Positions 46,288-54,777 of a stretch of 64,000 nt of DNA are shown here, piece after piece. A program made the translations under genes and the position numbers. The stretch comes from Alishewanella tabrizica (lineage in GTDB: Bacteria > Pseudomonadota > Gammaproteobacteria > Enterobacterales > Alteromonadaceae): assembly GCF_014652375.1 (NCBI RefSeq), contig NZ_BMYR01000009.1, forward strand, positions 62,001 through 126,000, written 5' to 3'. How positions within the stretch are numbered: the first letter of the stretch is position 1; every line of letters starts with the position of its first letter. Below the pieces are notes generated by a model. That model saw nothing but the letters and a program-made list of their open reading frames with translations. It was not told the DNA's origin and searched no databases.

Positions 46288-46730
46288 TTTGCACACTCCT
46301 GCTTGGATAGATGATGCTCGGCCTGAACGGGTTGGCCTTGTTCCAAAGCGGTTAGAATAGAGCACTCCGTAGCGCTAATACTGCCACCACAACAGGCTTG
46401 ATCTAATTGTTCAAGCGCCTGATAAAAGCGTTGTAGTTCACTGATCTGCATCGCTATTTCGGCCATTTTATGTTGAACTTTGTCTTTCACATCGCTGCAT
46501 TGCCACTGGCTTTTGTTATCTTCAATTTGCAGCAATTCACGAATTTGCTGCAGGCTAAAACCGACACTTTTGGCCCGTAAAATAAAGCTAAGGCGTTGGC
46601 TATCTGCGCTGTTATATAAACGGTAACCACTCTCAGAGCGGGCGTTGGGTGTTAATAACTGCTGCTTTTCATAAAAACGGATGGTATCAACACTTACCCC
46701 ATGCTGTTTTACTAAATCGCCAATTTTCAT
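46281..46730 (-). CDS. MerR family metal regulator, ZntR-like
   Basis: The 149-residue protein starts MKIGDLVKQHGVSVDTIRFYEKQQLL (ATG 46730, GGAG seven bases upstream; the frame opens at 46754). It has the MerR winged helix, a long dimerisation helix and a C-terminal metal loop ACCGGSISATECSIL. Together with the Cys in WQCSDVKDKV this matches the ZntR pattern (Cys79, Cys114, Cys115, Cys124 equivalents), suggesting Zn(II) or related divalent metal sensing. A further cysteine-rich tail QECAKC is present. It overlaps and precedes the metal permease gene. Confidence 0.9.
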   Translation of the reverse strand: MKIGDLVKQHGVSVDTIRFYEKQQLLTPNARSESGYRLYNSADSQRLSFILRAKSVGFSLQQIRELLQIEDNKSQWQCSDVKDKVQHKMAEIAMQISELQRFYQALEQLDQACCGGSISATECSILTALEQGQPVQAEHHLSKQECAKC

Positions 46731-46774
46731 GGTATTACTCCGGTTAATCAGCAAACGTGAATACGATTAAGAAG

Positions 46775-46806
46775 AGTATAAACCCTAGAGTTAGCTCTAG
46801 AGTCAA
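46775..46806 (-). promoter_or_regulatory. MerR-type promoter with 20-base spacer
   Basis: On the minus strand -35 TTGACT (46801-46806) and -10 TATACT (46775-46780) are 20 bases apart, the over-long spacing typical of MerR-activated promoters. Between them CTAGAG-TTAG-CTCTAG forms a dyad, as in zntA promoters. It points at the merR-permease operon, whose first start codon is 45 bases downstream. Confidence 0.88.
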
Positions 46807-46896
46807 GTTAGTCAGCAGGATTAATTATGTCATAAGCAAAAAGTAGCGGAAAAGCGGCCATAAGCCGCTACAGCGCAGAAGAATATCTATCAGTCT

Positions 46897-47070
46897 TTAT
46901 TCGGTGGTTTTAAAGATACAATGTTTGGCAAAATCTTTCACTTCATTGGCGGTCCAGTCACCTTTCGGTTTGGCTTCCATCGCTTTACACCATTTCTCAG
47001 AGCCCACTTCTGGAGCGCAACCGGTCATTAATGCTAACGAGACAATGGCTAAAACAGCTATTTTTTTCAT
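46897..47070 (-). CDS. DUF3012 small lipoprotein
   Basis: This 57-residue product was found by hand translation. It begins MKKIAVLAIVSLALMTGC, a lipoprotein signal (Cys18), and continues APEVGSEKWCKAMEAKPKGD and WTANEVKDFAKHCIF, the conserved core of the DUF3012 family. Two more cysteines in the mature peptide may pair. AAGGA precedes the ATG. It stands between the metal operon promoter and the LytTR gene, with 92 bases to the latter. Function unknown. Confidence 0.85.
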   Translation of the reverse strand: MKKIAVLAIVSLALMTGCAPEVGSEKWCKAMEAKPKGDWTANEVKDFAKHCIFKTTE

Positions 47071-47161
47071 CGTATTTCCTTATTGTGTTTAGGCATGTTG
47101 CCTTTTTTATACGCATTACGGCCTGGTTACCGCAGTGCTGTACAGGTTGATATCGCTAAAA

Positions 47162-48037
47162 TTATCCGGCTTGCCAATACCGCTTAAAGTCTTCTTTATA
47201 ACGGCGCGATAGGCTTATTTTCGCAGCAGATTGCAAATGTACCTCGCCATCGCCACTACTTTGATATTGTACACTGACAACTTTATTCACATTCACCGCC
47301 ACACTCCGGTGGATGCGACAAAACCCTATTGGTGCCAGTTGCAGTATAGTCGCACTCAGTGTCGCGCGCAGCGGATAAATACGGCCCTGACTATGTAAAT
47401 TCACATAGTTCCCATTGGCTTCTAACCACTCTATATCTGTTGTGGCTAGCAAGAACTCTTTATCCAGCTTTTTCACTAAGTAAAAATTTGGGGCTGCTTG
47501 CCGATCCTCTGTTAGGTTAGCCGGGATAGTGTTTTCAGCCTGATCGAGAGTATGAGCTTCACCGGTTAACCGTGAATGAATAAATCGCGCAATATAAAAA
47601 CAGCACATGAAAAACACATAGGCCCAAGCATCTTTACGGTATTCGTAAACAAAGTCGGCGGTAAGGGGCTCAAAGCCATAGTGACCACCTGCCAAGTGAT
47701 AAATGGGTTGGCGTAATACAATCATCGTAATGATATGCAGCAAGGCATACATCAGGGACGCCGCCAGATGGCTAAGCAGTTGCCGGCCAAATTGTGCTAA
47801 CCGTAGCGGATAGCGGGTAAACCACCAAAACAGTAGCGGGCACCATAATAGGGTGCTTAGCGCGCTGCTGTATTCCCATAAAAATGGCTCCCATCGGGCG
47901 GTATCCGTCACGGCCGCGCGTTGTAAATCTGTCCAGACTGAGCTGGCATTTACCGTTGCGTTAATCAATAAAAAGAGCGATAAAACTGCATAGGCACAGG
48001 CAACAGGGTGTTGCCGTAATTGTGAATCTAGTGTCAT
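47162..48037 (-). CDS. Membrane LytTR transcriptional regulator (second)
   Basis: The product has about four hydrophobic helices in the first 165 residues and a C-terminal LytTR domain (about 190-291; FYLVKKLDKEFLLATTDIEWLEANGNYVNLHS, IGFCRIHRSVAVNVNKV, ISLSRRYKEDF). There is no receiver. The frame opens with GTG at 48055; ATG 48037 is chosen, without strong ribosome-site support. It is divergent from a membrane acyltransferase gene, the likely target, as the first membrane LytTR gene (26721) is divergent from a barrel gene. Confidence 0.85.
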   Translation of the reverse strand: MTLDSQLRQHPVACAYAVLSLFLLINATVNASSVWTDLQRAAVTDTARWEPFLWEYSSALSTLLWCPLLFWWFTRYPLRLAQFGRQLLSHLAASLMYALLHIITMIVLRQPIYHLAGGHYGFEPLTADFVYEYRKDAWAYVFFMCCFYIARFIHSRLTGEAHTLDQAENTIPANLTEDRQAAPNFYLVKKLDKEFLLATTDIEWLEANGNYVNLHSQGRIYPLRATLSATILQLAPIGFCRIHRSVAVNVNKVVSVQYQSSGDGEVHLQSAAKISLSRRYKEDFKRYWQAG

Positions 48038-48187
48038 TTTGACGTTTTTCGTCACGGTTGTCCCACCTGTTATCCCTTATTTCCACCGTTTAGCTATCAA
48101 CAAATATCGCTATGGTAATGCGCTATGCATACTTATATTTGAACAACAGCATGACTGACAATGGCTTAAATTATAACAGGATGCAAG

Positions 48188-49429
48188 ATGGCTGACGCAG
48201 GGCAACTAGCAAGGCGCTATGAATTAGATTGGTTAAGAGTACTGGCGTTTGCGCTATTAATTTTTTACCACACGGGCATGTTGTATGTGGAGCGCTGGGG
48301 CTTTCACTATAAAAGCCAGTATCTCAGCAGCACCTTGGAATATTTGATGTTGGCCTCCTCGCCCTGGCGGATGTTATTAATTTGGCTTATCTCGGGTTAT
48401 GCGCTCGGTACGGTTTTGCGGCGACTACGCCGCTGGCAGCATTATGGCAGACTAGCGTTAACGCGCAGTGTCGGGTTGTTACTACCATTAATGGTGGGTC
48501 TATGGATTATAGTGCCACCACAGCTGTATGCGGAAATGGTGCAAAAAGATGGCCTAACCTTAAGTTATTGGCAGTTCTATCAGGCATTTTTTGATCTGTC
48601 TCATCCGCTTTTTGCGGCTTACCAGCGTGGGGTATGGCCGCATGTTGATGTAAATCATCTCTGGTATTTACGCTCGCTGTGGAAATTTACTTTCGTGTTA
48701 TTGCTGCTCGCACCCTTACTGTACTGGCCGCCCTTGCAACGCCAGATTGGTCGTGTGTTTGCATTGCCGTTAGGCTGGCAGTTGCTGTTGTATAGCGCGT
48801 TACTGTTTGTTAGCCGCTATGGATTGGAAGACGATGCCCGGCGTGATGTGCAAGGTTTTGGCTATTTTTTAGTGGGGGCGTTATTGGTAGGACAAACGGC
48901 GTTTTGGCAAAAGTTAGCCGTGGCGCGAACCTGGCTTGGTTGGGGGTGTTTCGGCAATTATCTGCTGTTATGCGGTTTATATTATTGTTATACCCAACCG
49001 GCGCTGCTGCCCTCAGCGTTGCAACCCCAGCTGCAAATCGGCTTACTGGGCAGTTTTGTACTGCAAGCTGCGCTGGTAGTGTGGTGGTTACTGGCATTGG
49101 CCGAGCGTTATCTTAATAAGCCGCATCGTTATCTCAACGTTGCCAATAGGACGGTATTTCCTATTTATTTGGTGCATCAAAGCGCCATCGTTATCGCGGC
49201 ACTGTACTTAACGCCCTTTCAGTTGGGTGGTGCACTGGAGGCGGCATTAGTGTTACTTTTTACGCTTGTCGCCTCAGTAGTATTTGTCGGGGTGTTTTGG
49301 CATCTGCCTTGGTGCGCTGCGTTAGTAGGCTTAAAAACCACGCATGTTTTTAGCCCGTGGCAGCAGCGCTTAGGGTATGCACTGGGATTAATTATTGTTA
49401 CACCCTTAGCGCTCACCCTATTGCTATAA
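48188..49429 (+). CDS. Acyltransferase family 3 membrane protein
   Basis: The 413-residue protein has ten or more helices and begins RYELDWLRVLAFALLIFYHTGMLYV, the N-terminal signature of Acyl_transf_3 (OpgC/NodX-like) integral membrane acyltransferases, with the catalytic-type histidine in FYHTG. Further typical stretches are LWYLRSLWKF and VFPIYLVHQS. Such enzymes acylate or succinylate glucans, lipopolysaccharide or other envelope sugars. AGG lies before ATG 48188. Divergent from the LytTR gene. Substrate unknown. Confidence 0.88.
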   Translation: MADAGQLARRYELDWLRVLAFALLIFYHTGMLYVERWGFHYKSQYLSSTLEYLMLASSPWRMLLIWLISGYALGTVLRRLRRWQHYGRLALTRSVGLLLPLMVGLWIIVPPQLYAEMVQKDGLTLSYWQFYQAFFDLSHPLFAAYQRGVWPHVDVNHLWYLRSLWKFTFVLLLLAPLLYWPPLQRQIGRVFALPLGWQLLLYSALLFVSRYGLEDDARRDVQGFGYFLVGALLVGQTAFWQKLAVARTWLGWGCFGNYLLLCGLYYCYTQPALLPSALQPQLQIGLLGSFVLQAALVVWWLLALAERYLNKPHRYLNVANRTVFPIYLVHQSAIVIAALYLTPFQLGGALEAALVLLFTLVASVVFVGVFWHLPWCAALVGLKTTHVFSPWQQRLGYALGLIIVTPLALTLLL

Positions 49430-49464
49430 AATGGCTAATACCGATAGACGCCATTACTAACGGG

Positions 49465-50817
49465 CTAGCGTGCTACAAACTCCAATACCGTGGCATTAAT
49501 ACAATAGCGGGTGCTGCCATTAGGGCCATCGTTAAAGACATGGCCTAAATGGATCCCCGATACCGCCGCTAGCACCTCGGTACGCACCATACCGTGGCTA
49601 TAATCAGGGCGGGTGGTCACTGCGCCAGCTACCGGTTTACTAAAAGAGAGCCAGCCGGTACCGGAGTTAAAACGATCACGAGTATCGAACAGCGCAGCAC
49701 CACTGAGGGCATCAATAAAAACACCATCGGGCGTATTACGAAATTGTTCGTATTGTTGGCAAAATGGTCGATCGGTGGCGCTTTGAAACGCCACTTTAAA
49801 GGCCTCGCTTTGCTCACCCAAACTAAAATAGCCAAGCACTTTGTAAAAATCAGCAGGTGCCATATAGCCTTGCACGCCTAGCGTTTCTTTACCGTTTTCT
49901 AGGAACAAGATTGTTGGCGTGGCCCAGGTGGGCGAGGTAATTTGCAGGCCAGTTAATTGATTCGCTTTACGTAAATGTAATGGAATTGCGCCCTGATAAT
50001 CTTTTACAACGTCTGCTTTAAATTTTTCGCAATAAGGGCAATCTGGTGCATCTAGCATCACAATATGTTTACCTTGCAGTAAGGCACTGTTATCAACGGC
50101 CGCGGTTTGCACTGCCTCGCCGGAAAAACGCACACCGGTGGCATGATCAGGGCAATAACCATTGGGGTTTTTCGCCAGGTAATCCTGATGAAATTCTTCC
50201 GCCGGATAAAACTGTTTTAAAGGCTGAATTTGCGTTTGAATTTGCCCATAACCGGCTGCGCTTAGTAAAGGCTGGTAACGCGCCGTAACGTCGTTAGCGG
50301 CTGTCGCTTGCGCAGGGCTGTTAAACAAAATAATTGAGCGATACTGCGTACCAATATCGTTACCTTGACGGTTTTGTAGGGTCGGATCGTGCATTTCATA
50401 AAAGTGTTGCAGTAAGGTGTCTACGGACACGCGCTGCGGTTCAAAGGTGATCTGCACCACTTCAGCATGGTTATTCGGGTTAAATTTATTACGTGGGTGG
50501 GTTATCTCGCGGTAACTAGGTTTTACGCCATCACCCCCGGCATAACCCGAGGCCACATCAGTCACACCGTCTATCGCTTCAAAGCGTTTTTCCACGCCCC
50601 AAAAGCAGCCTGCACCTACTACTAATGTGTCGAGCTGCATAGTAGCTTGTGTAACACTGGTGTTGTCAGCGGCTTTATTCGCGATAACATGATTGGCTTT
50701 AGCGGTATTAGCCTGGCTTGCAACAGCAAACAGTAACAAGCTACTTAACATGAGGTGTATTAACAACCTAGCTTTTTTTACTAAAAACCCCTGACGAATA
50801 AATTTACTTAACTGCAT
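49465..50817 (-). CDS. MsrA-thioredoxin-MsrB fusion, exported
   Basis: The 450-residue protein repairs oxidised methionine, probably in the periplasm. A signal-anchor region (MQLSKFIRQGFLVKKARLLI then LMLSSLLLFAVASQA) is followed by MsrA (about 60-230, nucleophile in GAGCFWG, resolving Cys in NPNGYC), a thioredoxin-like domain (about 240-345, DAPDCPYCEKF) and MsrB (about 350-450, GTGWLSF, HLGHVF, catalytic Cys in RYCINA). The MsrB lacks the two zinc CxxC pairs. ATG 50817 has GGAG seven bases upstream. Domain order differs from neisserial PilB (thioredoxin-MsrA-MsrB). The CPYC pair may reduce both reductase sites. Confidence 0.92.
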   Translation of the reverse strand: MQLSKFIRQGFLVKKARLLIHLMLSSLLLFAVASQANTAKANHVIANKAADNTSVTQATMQLDTLVVGAGCFWGVEKRFEAIDGVTDVASGYAGGDGVKPSYREITHPRNKFNPNNHAEVVQITFEPQRVSVDTLLQHFYEMHDPTLQNRQGNDIGTQYRSIILFNSPAQATAANDVTARYQPLLSAAGYGQIQTQIQPLKQFYPAEEFHQDYLAKNPNGYCPDHATGVRFSGEAVQTAAVDNSALLQGKHIVMLDAPDCPYCEKFKADVVKDYQGAIPLHLRKANQLTGLQITSPTWATPTILFLENGKETLGVQGYMAPADFYKVLGYFSLGEQSEAFKVAFQSATDRPFCQQYEQFRNTPDGVFIDALSGAALFDTRDRFNSGTGWLSFSKPVAGAVTTRPDYSHGMVRTEVLAAVSGIHLGHVFNDGPNGSTRYCINATVLEFVAR

Positions 50818-50952
50818 TATCTTTCTCCAACCCGCGTTCATTGGCTTTTACGTAAACGTACGCGGGTATAGACCACTAAGCTGTAAAGCATAGCGCATAT
50901 TTGTGCTGTGGTTATGGGCACCACAGATTTTGCGCCCAGTATTATTACTTTG

Positions 50953-52026
50953 TTAGCGGCATATGGCCGAGACAATAGCGTCGCTTAATGTGAGTGTAGT
51001 GCCTTGCCCACCTAAATCTCGGGTGATCACCAGAGGATTGGCTTGTGCCAAAACGGCCTCAATCGCATTAACCATATGATCAGCTGCCGCTTTATAGCCA
51101 AAATGTTCAAGCATCATCGCCCCTGACCATATTTGCCCAATAGGATTCGCTACACCTTTACCGGCAATATCGGGCGCACTGCCATGTACCGGTTCAAATA
51201 AGCTGGGAAATGTACCTTCTGGATTAATGTTGGCTGAGGGCGCTATGCCAATAGTACCGGTACAGGCCGGACCGAGATCCGATAAAATATCGCCAAATAA
51301 GTTACTGCCTACAACTACATCAAACCAGTCGGGATGCAGCACAAAATTAGCGGTTAAAATATCGATATGGTATTTATCGGTGCTGACGTCAGGATAGTTT
51401 TTCGCCATAGCGTCTACCCGCTCGTCCCAGTACGGCATAGTAATAGCGATACCATTAGATTTGGTGGCAGAGGTAAGTTTACGGCGGGGGCGTTTTTGTG
51501 CCAGCTCAAAGGCATACTTCAACACTCGATCGATGCCAAAGCGTGACATCACCGTTTCCTGGATCACAATTTCGCGTTCAGTACCCTCGTACATTTTACC
51601 GCCAACACTGGAGTATTCGCCTTCGGTGTTTTCGCGAACCACATAAAAATCGACGTCTCCGGGTTTGCGATTGGCCAACGGGCTTTTTACGCCAGCCATT
51701 AAACGGCAGGGGCGCAGATTGATGTATTGATCAAAGCGGCGACGGAATTGCAACAGCGAGCCCCACAAGGAGATGTGATCGGGTACTTTTTCTGGCCAAC
51801 CCACTGCACCAAAGAAAATGGCATCAAAGTCTTTTAATTGCTCAAACCAATCCTCTGGCAACATTTTGCCATGGGCTAAGTAGTAATCGCAGTTACCAAA
51901 ATCAAAGTGCGTAAACGCAAGATCAAGCTTAAAACGGTTGGCTGCGGCTTCCAGCGCGCGTAATCCTTCCGGCATTACTTCTTGGCCAATGCCATCGCCT
52001 GCGATTACCGCGATACGGTGTGTCAT
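50953..52026 (-). CDS. D-malate/tartrate dehydrogenase (DmlA/TtuC)
   Basis: The 357-residue protein is an NAD-dependent beta-decarboxylating dehydrogenase of the isocitrate/isopropylmalate family. IAVIAGDGIGQEVMPEGL, FFGAVGWPEKVPDHISLWGSLL, YINLRPCRL, VRENTEGEYSSVGG, GDILSDLGPACTGTIGIAPSANI and EPVHGSAPDIAGKG are intact. The DHISLWG and INLRPCRL stretches are typical of the tartrate dehydrogenase/D-malate dehydrogenase subgroup, not LeuB. Divergent from a LysR gene, the arrangement seen with E. coli dmlA and dmlR. Likely product from D-malate is pyruvate and CO2. Confidence 0.9.
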   Translation of the reverse strand: MTHRIAVIAGDGIGQEVMPEGLRALEAAANRFKLDLAFTHFDFGNCDYYLAHGKMLPEDWFEQLKDFDAIFFGAVGWPEKVPDHISLWGSLLQFRRRFDQYINLRPCRLMAGVKSPLANRKPGDVDFYVVRENTEGEYSSVGGKMYEGTEREIVIQETVMSRFGIDRVLKYAFELAQKRPRRKLTSATKSNGIAITMPYWDERVDAMAKNYPDVSTDKYHIDILTANFVLHPDWFDVVVGSNLFGDILSDLGPACTGTIGIAPSANINPEGTFPSLFEPVHGSAPDIAGKGVANPIGQIWSGAMMLEHFGYKAAADHMVNAIEAVLAQANPLVITRDLGGQGTTLTLSDAIVSAICR

Positions 52027-52152
52027 AACCCATACTCCATGATGAATGAGAAGTCTTATTCTTAGATACGGTGACTTACAGTGTAGACGCTGTGAAAAAG
52101 AAAATAATCAGGCTACTATTCAAGCTATTGTTTCTTAAAAGTGGAGAATGGG

Positions 52153-53070
52153 GTGGCGGCACAAGATGATCTGCGCTTCTTTTTGTTGTTAGCGCGTGCG
52201 GGGAGTTTAACCTTAACCGCTCGTGAGCTGGGATTATCCTTATCGGCAGTGAGTAAGCGATTACAACAATTAGAAGCACGATTGGGTGTGATGCTAGTCA
52301 ATCGTACCACGCGCCGTTTAAGTTTAACGGCAGAAGGTGAGCGTTACATTCAGCAAGGACAGCATATTTTAGAAGCACTAACCAATTTAGAGCAATCATT
52401 AAGCAGCAGTGATGCTCTGAGTGGGCGGCTGAGTGTAAATGCCACCTTTGGGTTTGGCCGTCGGCATATCGCACCGTTATTCTCTGAGTTTTGTGCGCGG
52501 CATCCGCAAATAGATGGCTGGTTAGAGTTAACAAATTTTCCACTTAACTTACTTGATCATGGCTTCGATATGGCCATACGGGTAGGTGAGCCGCCAGACT
52601 CACGGCTAATTGCTCGGCCGCTACTGCAAAACAGACGAATATTGTGTGCATCGCCAGCTTATATTGCCAGGATGCCAGCATTGCAGCATCCTAGTGATTT
52701 AGTACAACAGCAATGTTTGGTTATCCGTGAAAACCATACTGACTTTCCTCTCTGGCGCTTTGTGGCGCGGCAACACCCTAAAAATATGACTACCGTCAAA
52801 GTTAACGCCCATCTTAGTAGCAACGACGGTGGAGTGATTACCCGTTTTGCACTTGATGGGCATGGTATTTTGTTACGTTCTTGGTGGGACGTAAATGAGC
52901 ATTTGGCACAAGGCTCACTGGTGGCGTTATTACCTGATTGGCAAAGTGTTGCAGCCGATTTTTATGCGGTTTACGAACGTCAGCGTTTTATGTCTGGTCG
53001 TTTACAGGCCTGGTTACATTTTTTAACGACACACCTTGCTACTCGAGTGCCGCCGTTAGCGCAGTATTGA
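52153..53070 (+). CDS. LysR family regulator, probable DmlR-like
   Basis: The protein has a LysR helix-turn-helix (LRFFLLLARAGSLTLTARELGLSLSAVSKRLQQLE) and an effector domain of the type common in the DmlR/AaeR cluster (FGRRHIAPLFSEF, ILCASPAYIARMP). GTG 52153 is taken as start because GGAG lies six bases upstream; the frame also opens with GTG at 52141. It is divergent from the malate/tartrate dehydrogenase gene and 55 bases upstream of the aldehyde dehydrogenase gene, so it may control both. Confidence 0.88.
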   Translation: MAAQDDLRFFLLLARAGSLTLTARELGLSLSAVSKRLQQLEARLGVMLVNRTTRRLSLTAEGERYIQQGQHILEALTNLEQSLSSSDALSGRLSVNATFGFGRRHIAPLFSEFCARHPQIDGWLELTNFPLNLLDHGFDMAIRVGEPPDSRLIARPLLQNRRILCASPAYIARMPALQHPSDLVQQQCLVIRENHTDFPLWRFVARQHPKNMTTVKVNAHLSSNDGGVITRFALDGHGILLRSWWDVNEHLAQGSLVALLPDWQSVAADFYAVYERQRFMSGRLQAWLHFLTTHLATRVPPLAQY

Positions 53071-53125
53071 GTTGGCAACGTTATAAGGCTATGGTGAAAA
53101 TCTTACACTAGGTAAAGGAATTATT

Positions 53126-54601
53126 ATGGATCTGGCTGCGGCATTAAGACATCCAGTGTTGCTGAATACGCAAAACTTTATTAATGGCCGTTGGCAATCA
53201 GCGGCCACAGGGCAGCAGTATCCTGTACTTAATCCCAGTACTGGTAAAGCGTTTATTCATATTGCCGACAGCGATACACAAGATGCTAGCGAGGCGTTAG
53301 CGGCAGCTGAGCAGGCCTTTGTGCAATGGCAATGTGTTACACCTCGTCAACGTGCCGATTTATTGGATGCTTGGCATGCTCTCATTGTCGCGCATGCTGA
53401 TGATCTGGCGCTTATTATCACTACGGAACAAGGTAAGCCGCTGGCAGAGGCCAAAGCCGAAGTCGCGTATGGCGCGTCCTACGTTAAATGGTTTGCGCAG
53501 CAAGCTATGCAAGTGCGTGGCGATATTTTACCTGCAACAGTAGCTTCTCGGCGACAAACGGTAGAAAAGCGCCCTATTGGTGTTGTGGCGGTAATCACAC
53601 CTTGGAATTTTCCATTTGCTATGCTGGCCCGTAAAATTGCCCCAGCGCTTGCAGCGGGTTGTACTGTGATCGCGAAACCCGCGGAAGATACCCCCCTCAC
53701 CGCATTGGCCATGATAAAGCTACTTGAAATAGCTGGCTGCCCTGCTGGGGTTGTTAATATTATTACGGCATCCCGTGTTCAAACCGCGATTGCGGTTGAC
53801 GCGTGGTTAAACGCATCACAAGTGAAAAAAATAAGTTTTACGGGATCAACCGCGGTCGGTCGCTATTTGGCAGAGCGTTCTGCCGCAACATTAAAAAAAT
53901 TATCGCTGGAGCTAGGCGGTAACGCGCCCTTTATTGTGTTTGAAAACTGCGATTTAGACGCGGCGGTACAGGGATTGCTACTGGCGAAACTGCGCAATGG
54001 CGGGCAAACCTGTGTGTGCCCGAATCGGATCTATGTGCAAGAAAGCGTTTATACCGAGTTTGCAACACGCTTAGTCGCTAGAGTGCAGCAAATGAAAGTG
54101 GGGTTACCGACCGAGCCGGACACTGCGATAGGCCCGATGATTAATCAAAAGGCGATAGATAAAATCAGTCGCCATGTTCAGGATGCGCTGGCACAGGGTG
54201 GTAACTTGCTTTGTGGTAGCGCCATGCCGGTTAAGGACTGGTTTTTTGCACCTGTGGTAATAGGTAACGCGAATAACCAGATGGCCCTGTTTCACGAGGA
54301 AACCTTCGGCCCGGTGTTGCCATTATTCCGTTTTAACACGGAAGCTGAGGTGCTGCAGGCTGCTAACGATACCGAATTTGGTTTGGCAGCCTATTTTTAC
54401 AGTAACGATCATAAGCAAATTCATCGCGTGAGTCGCATGTTACAAGCCGGTGTGATCGGGATTAACGAAGGCGCTATTTCCAGTGAAGTTGCGCCTTTTG
54501 GTGGCATAAAAGCGTCAGGCTATGGTCGTGAAGGCTCGCACTATGGTTTAGATGATTACCTGCAATTGGTGTATTTTTGTGAAGGGCAACTAACCGAGTA
54601 A
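53126..54601 (+). CDS. gabD: NAD(P)-dependent succinate-semialdehyde dehydrogenase
   Basis: The 491-residue enzyme oxidises succinate semialdehyde or a similar aldehyde to the acid. ITPWNFPFAMLARKIAPALAAGCTV, KPAEDTPLTA, ISFTGSTAVGRYLA, LSLELGGNAPFIVF (general-base Glu), NGGQTCVCPNR (catalytic Cys) and ETFGPVLPLF are canonical; the CVCPNR context is that of GabD. AAAGGA precedes the ATG. No gabT lies beside it; neighbours are a LysR gene and an AtoE-type transporter, so the physiological aldehyde could differ. Confidence 0.87.
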   Translation: MDLAAALRHPVLLNTQNFINGRWQSAATGQQYPVLNPSTGKAFIHIADSDTQDASEALAAAEQAFVQWQCVTPRQRADLLDAWHALIVAHADDLALIITTEQGKPLAEAKAEVAYGASYVKWFAQQAMQVRGDILPATVASRRQTVEKRPIGVVAVITPWNFPFAMLARKIAPALAAGCTVIAKPAEDTPLTALAMIKLLEIAGCPAGVVNIITASRVQTAIAVDAWLNASQVKKISFTGSTAVGRYLAERSAATLKKLSLELGGNAPFIVFENCDLDAAVQGLLLAKLRNGGQTCVCPNRIYVQESVYTEFATRLVARVQQMKVGLPTEPDTAIGPMINQKAIDKISRHVQDALAQGGNLLCGSAMPVKDWFFAPVVIGNANNQMALFHEETFGPVLPLFRFNTEAEVLQAANDTEFGLAAYFYSNDHKQIHRVSRMLQAGVIGINEGAISSEVAPFGGIKASGYGREGSHYGLDDYLQLVYFCEGQLTE

Positions 54602-54777
54602 GATAAGCGAAGTCGGGCCTCAAGGAGAACTCAGGGTTGTAGACTTTACGAGATGACATGCACTGCGCTGCACCAAAGTCGCATTGCAGCATAGGGCTAT
54701 TTCGCCTATTTTTAAGTTAAATGTGTTACTCAAGCTTGTTTACTACGATTATAACTAAATAAAATCAAGAGTTTATT

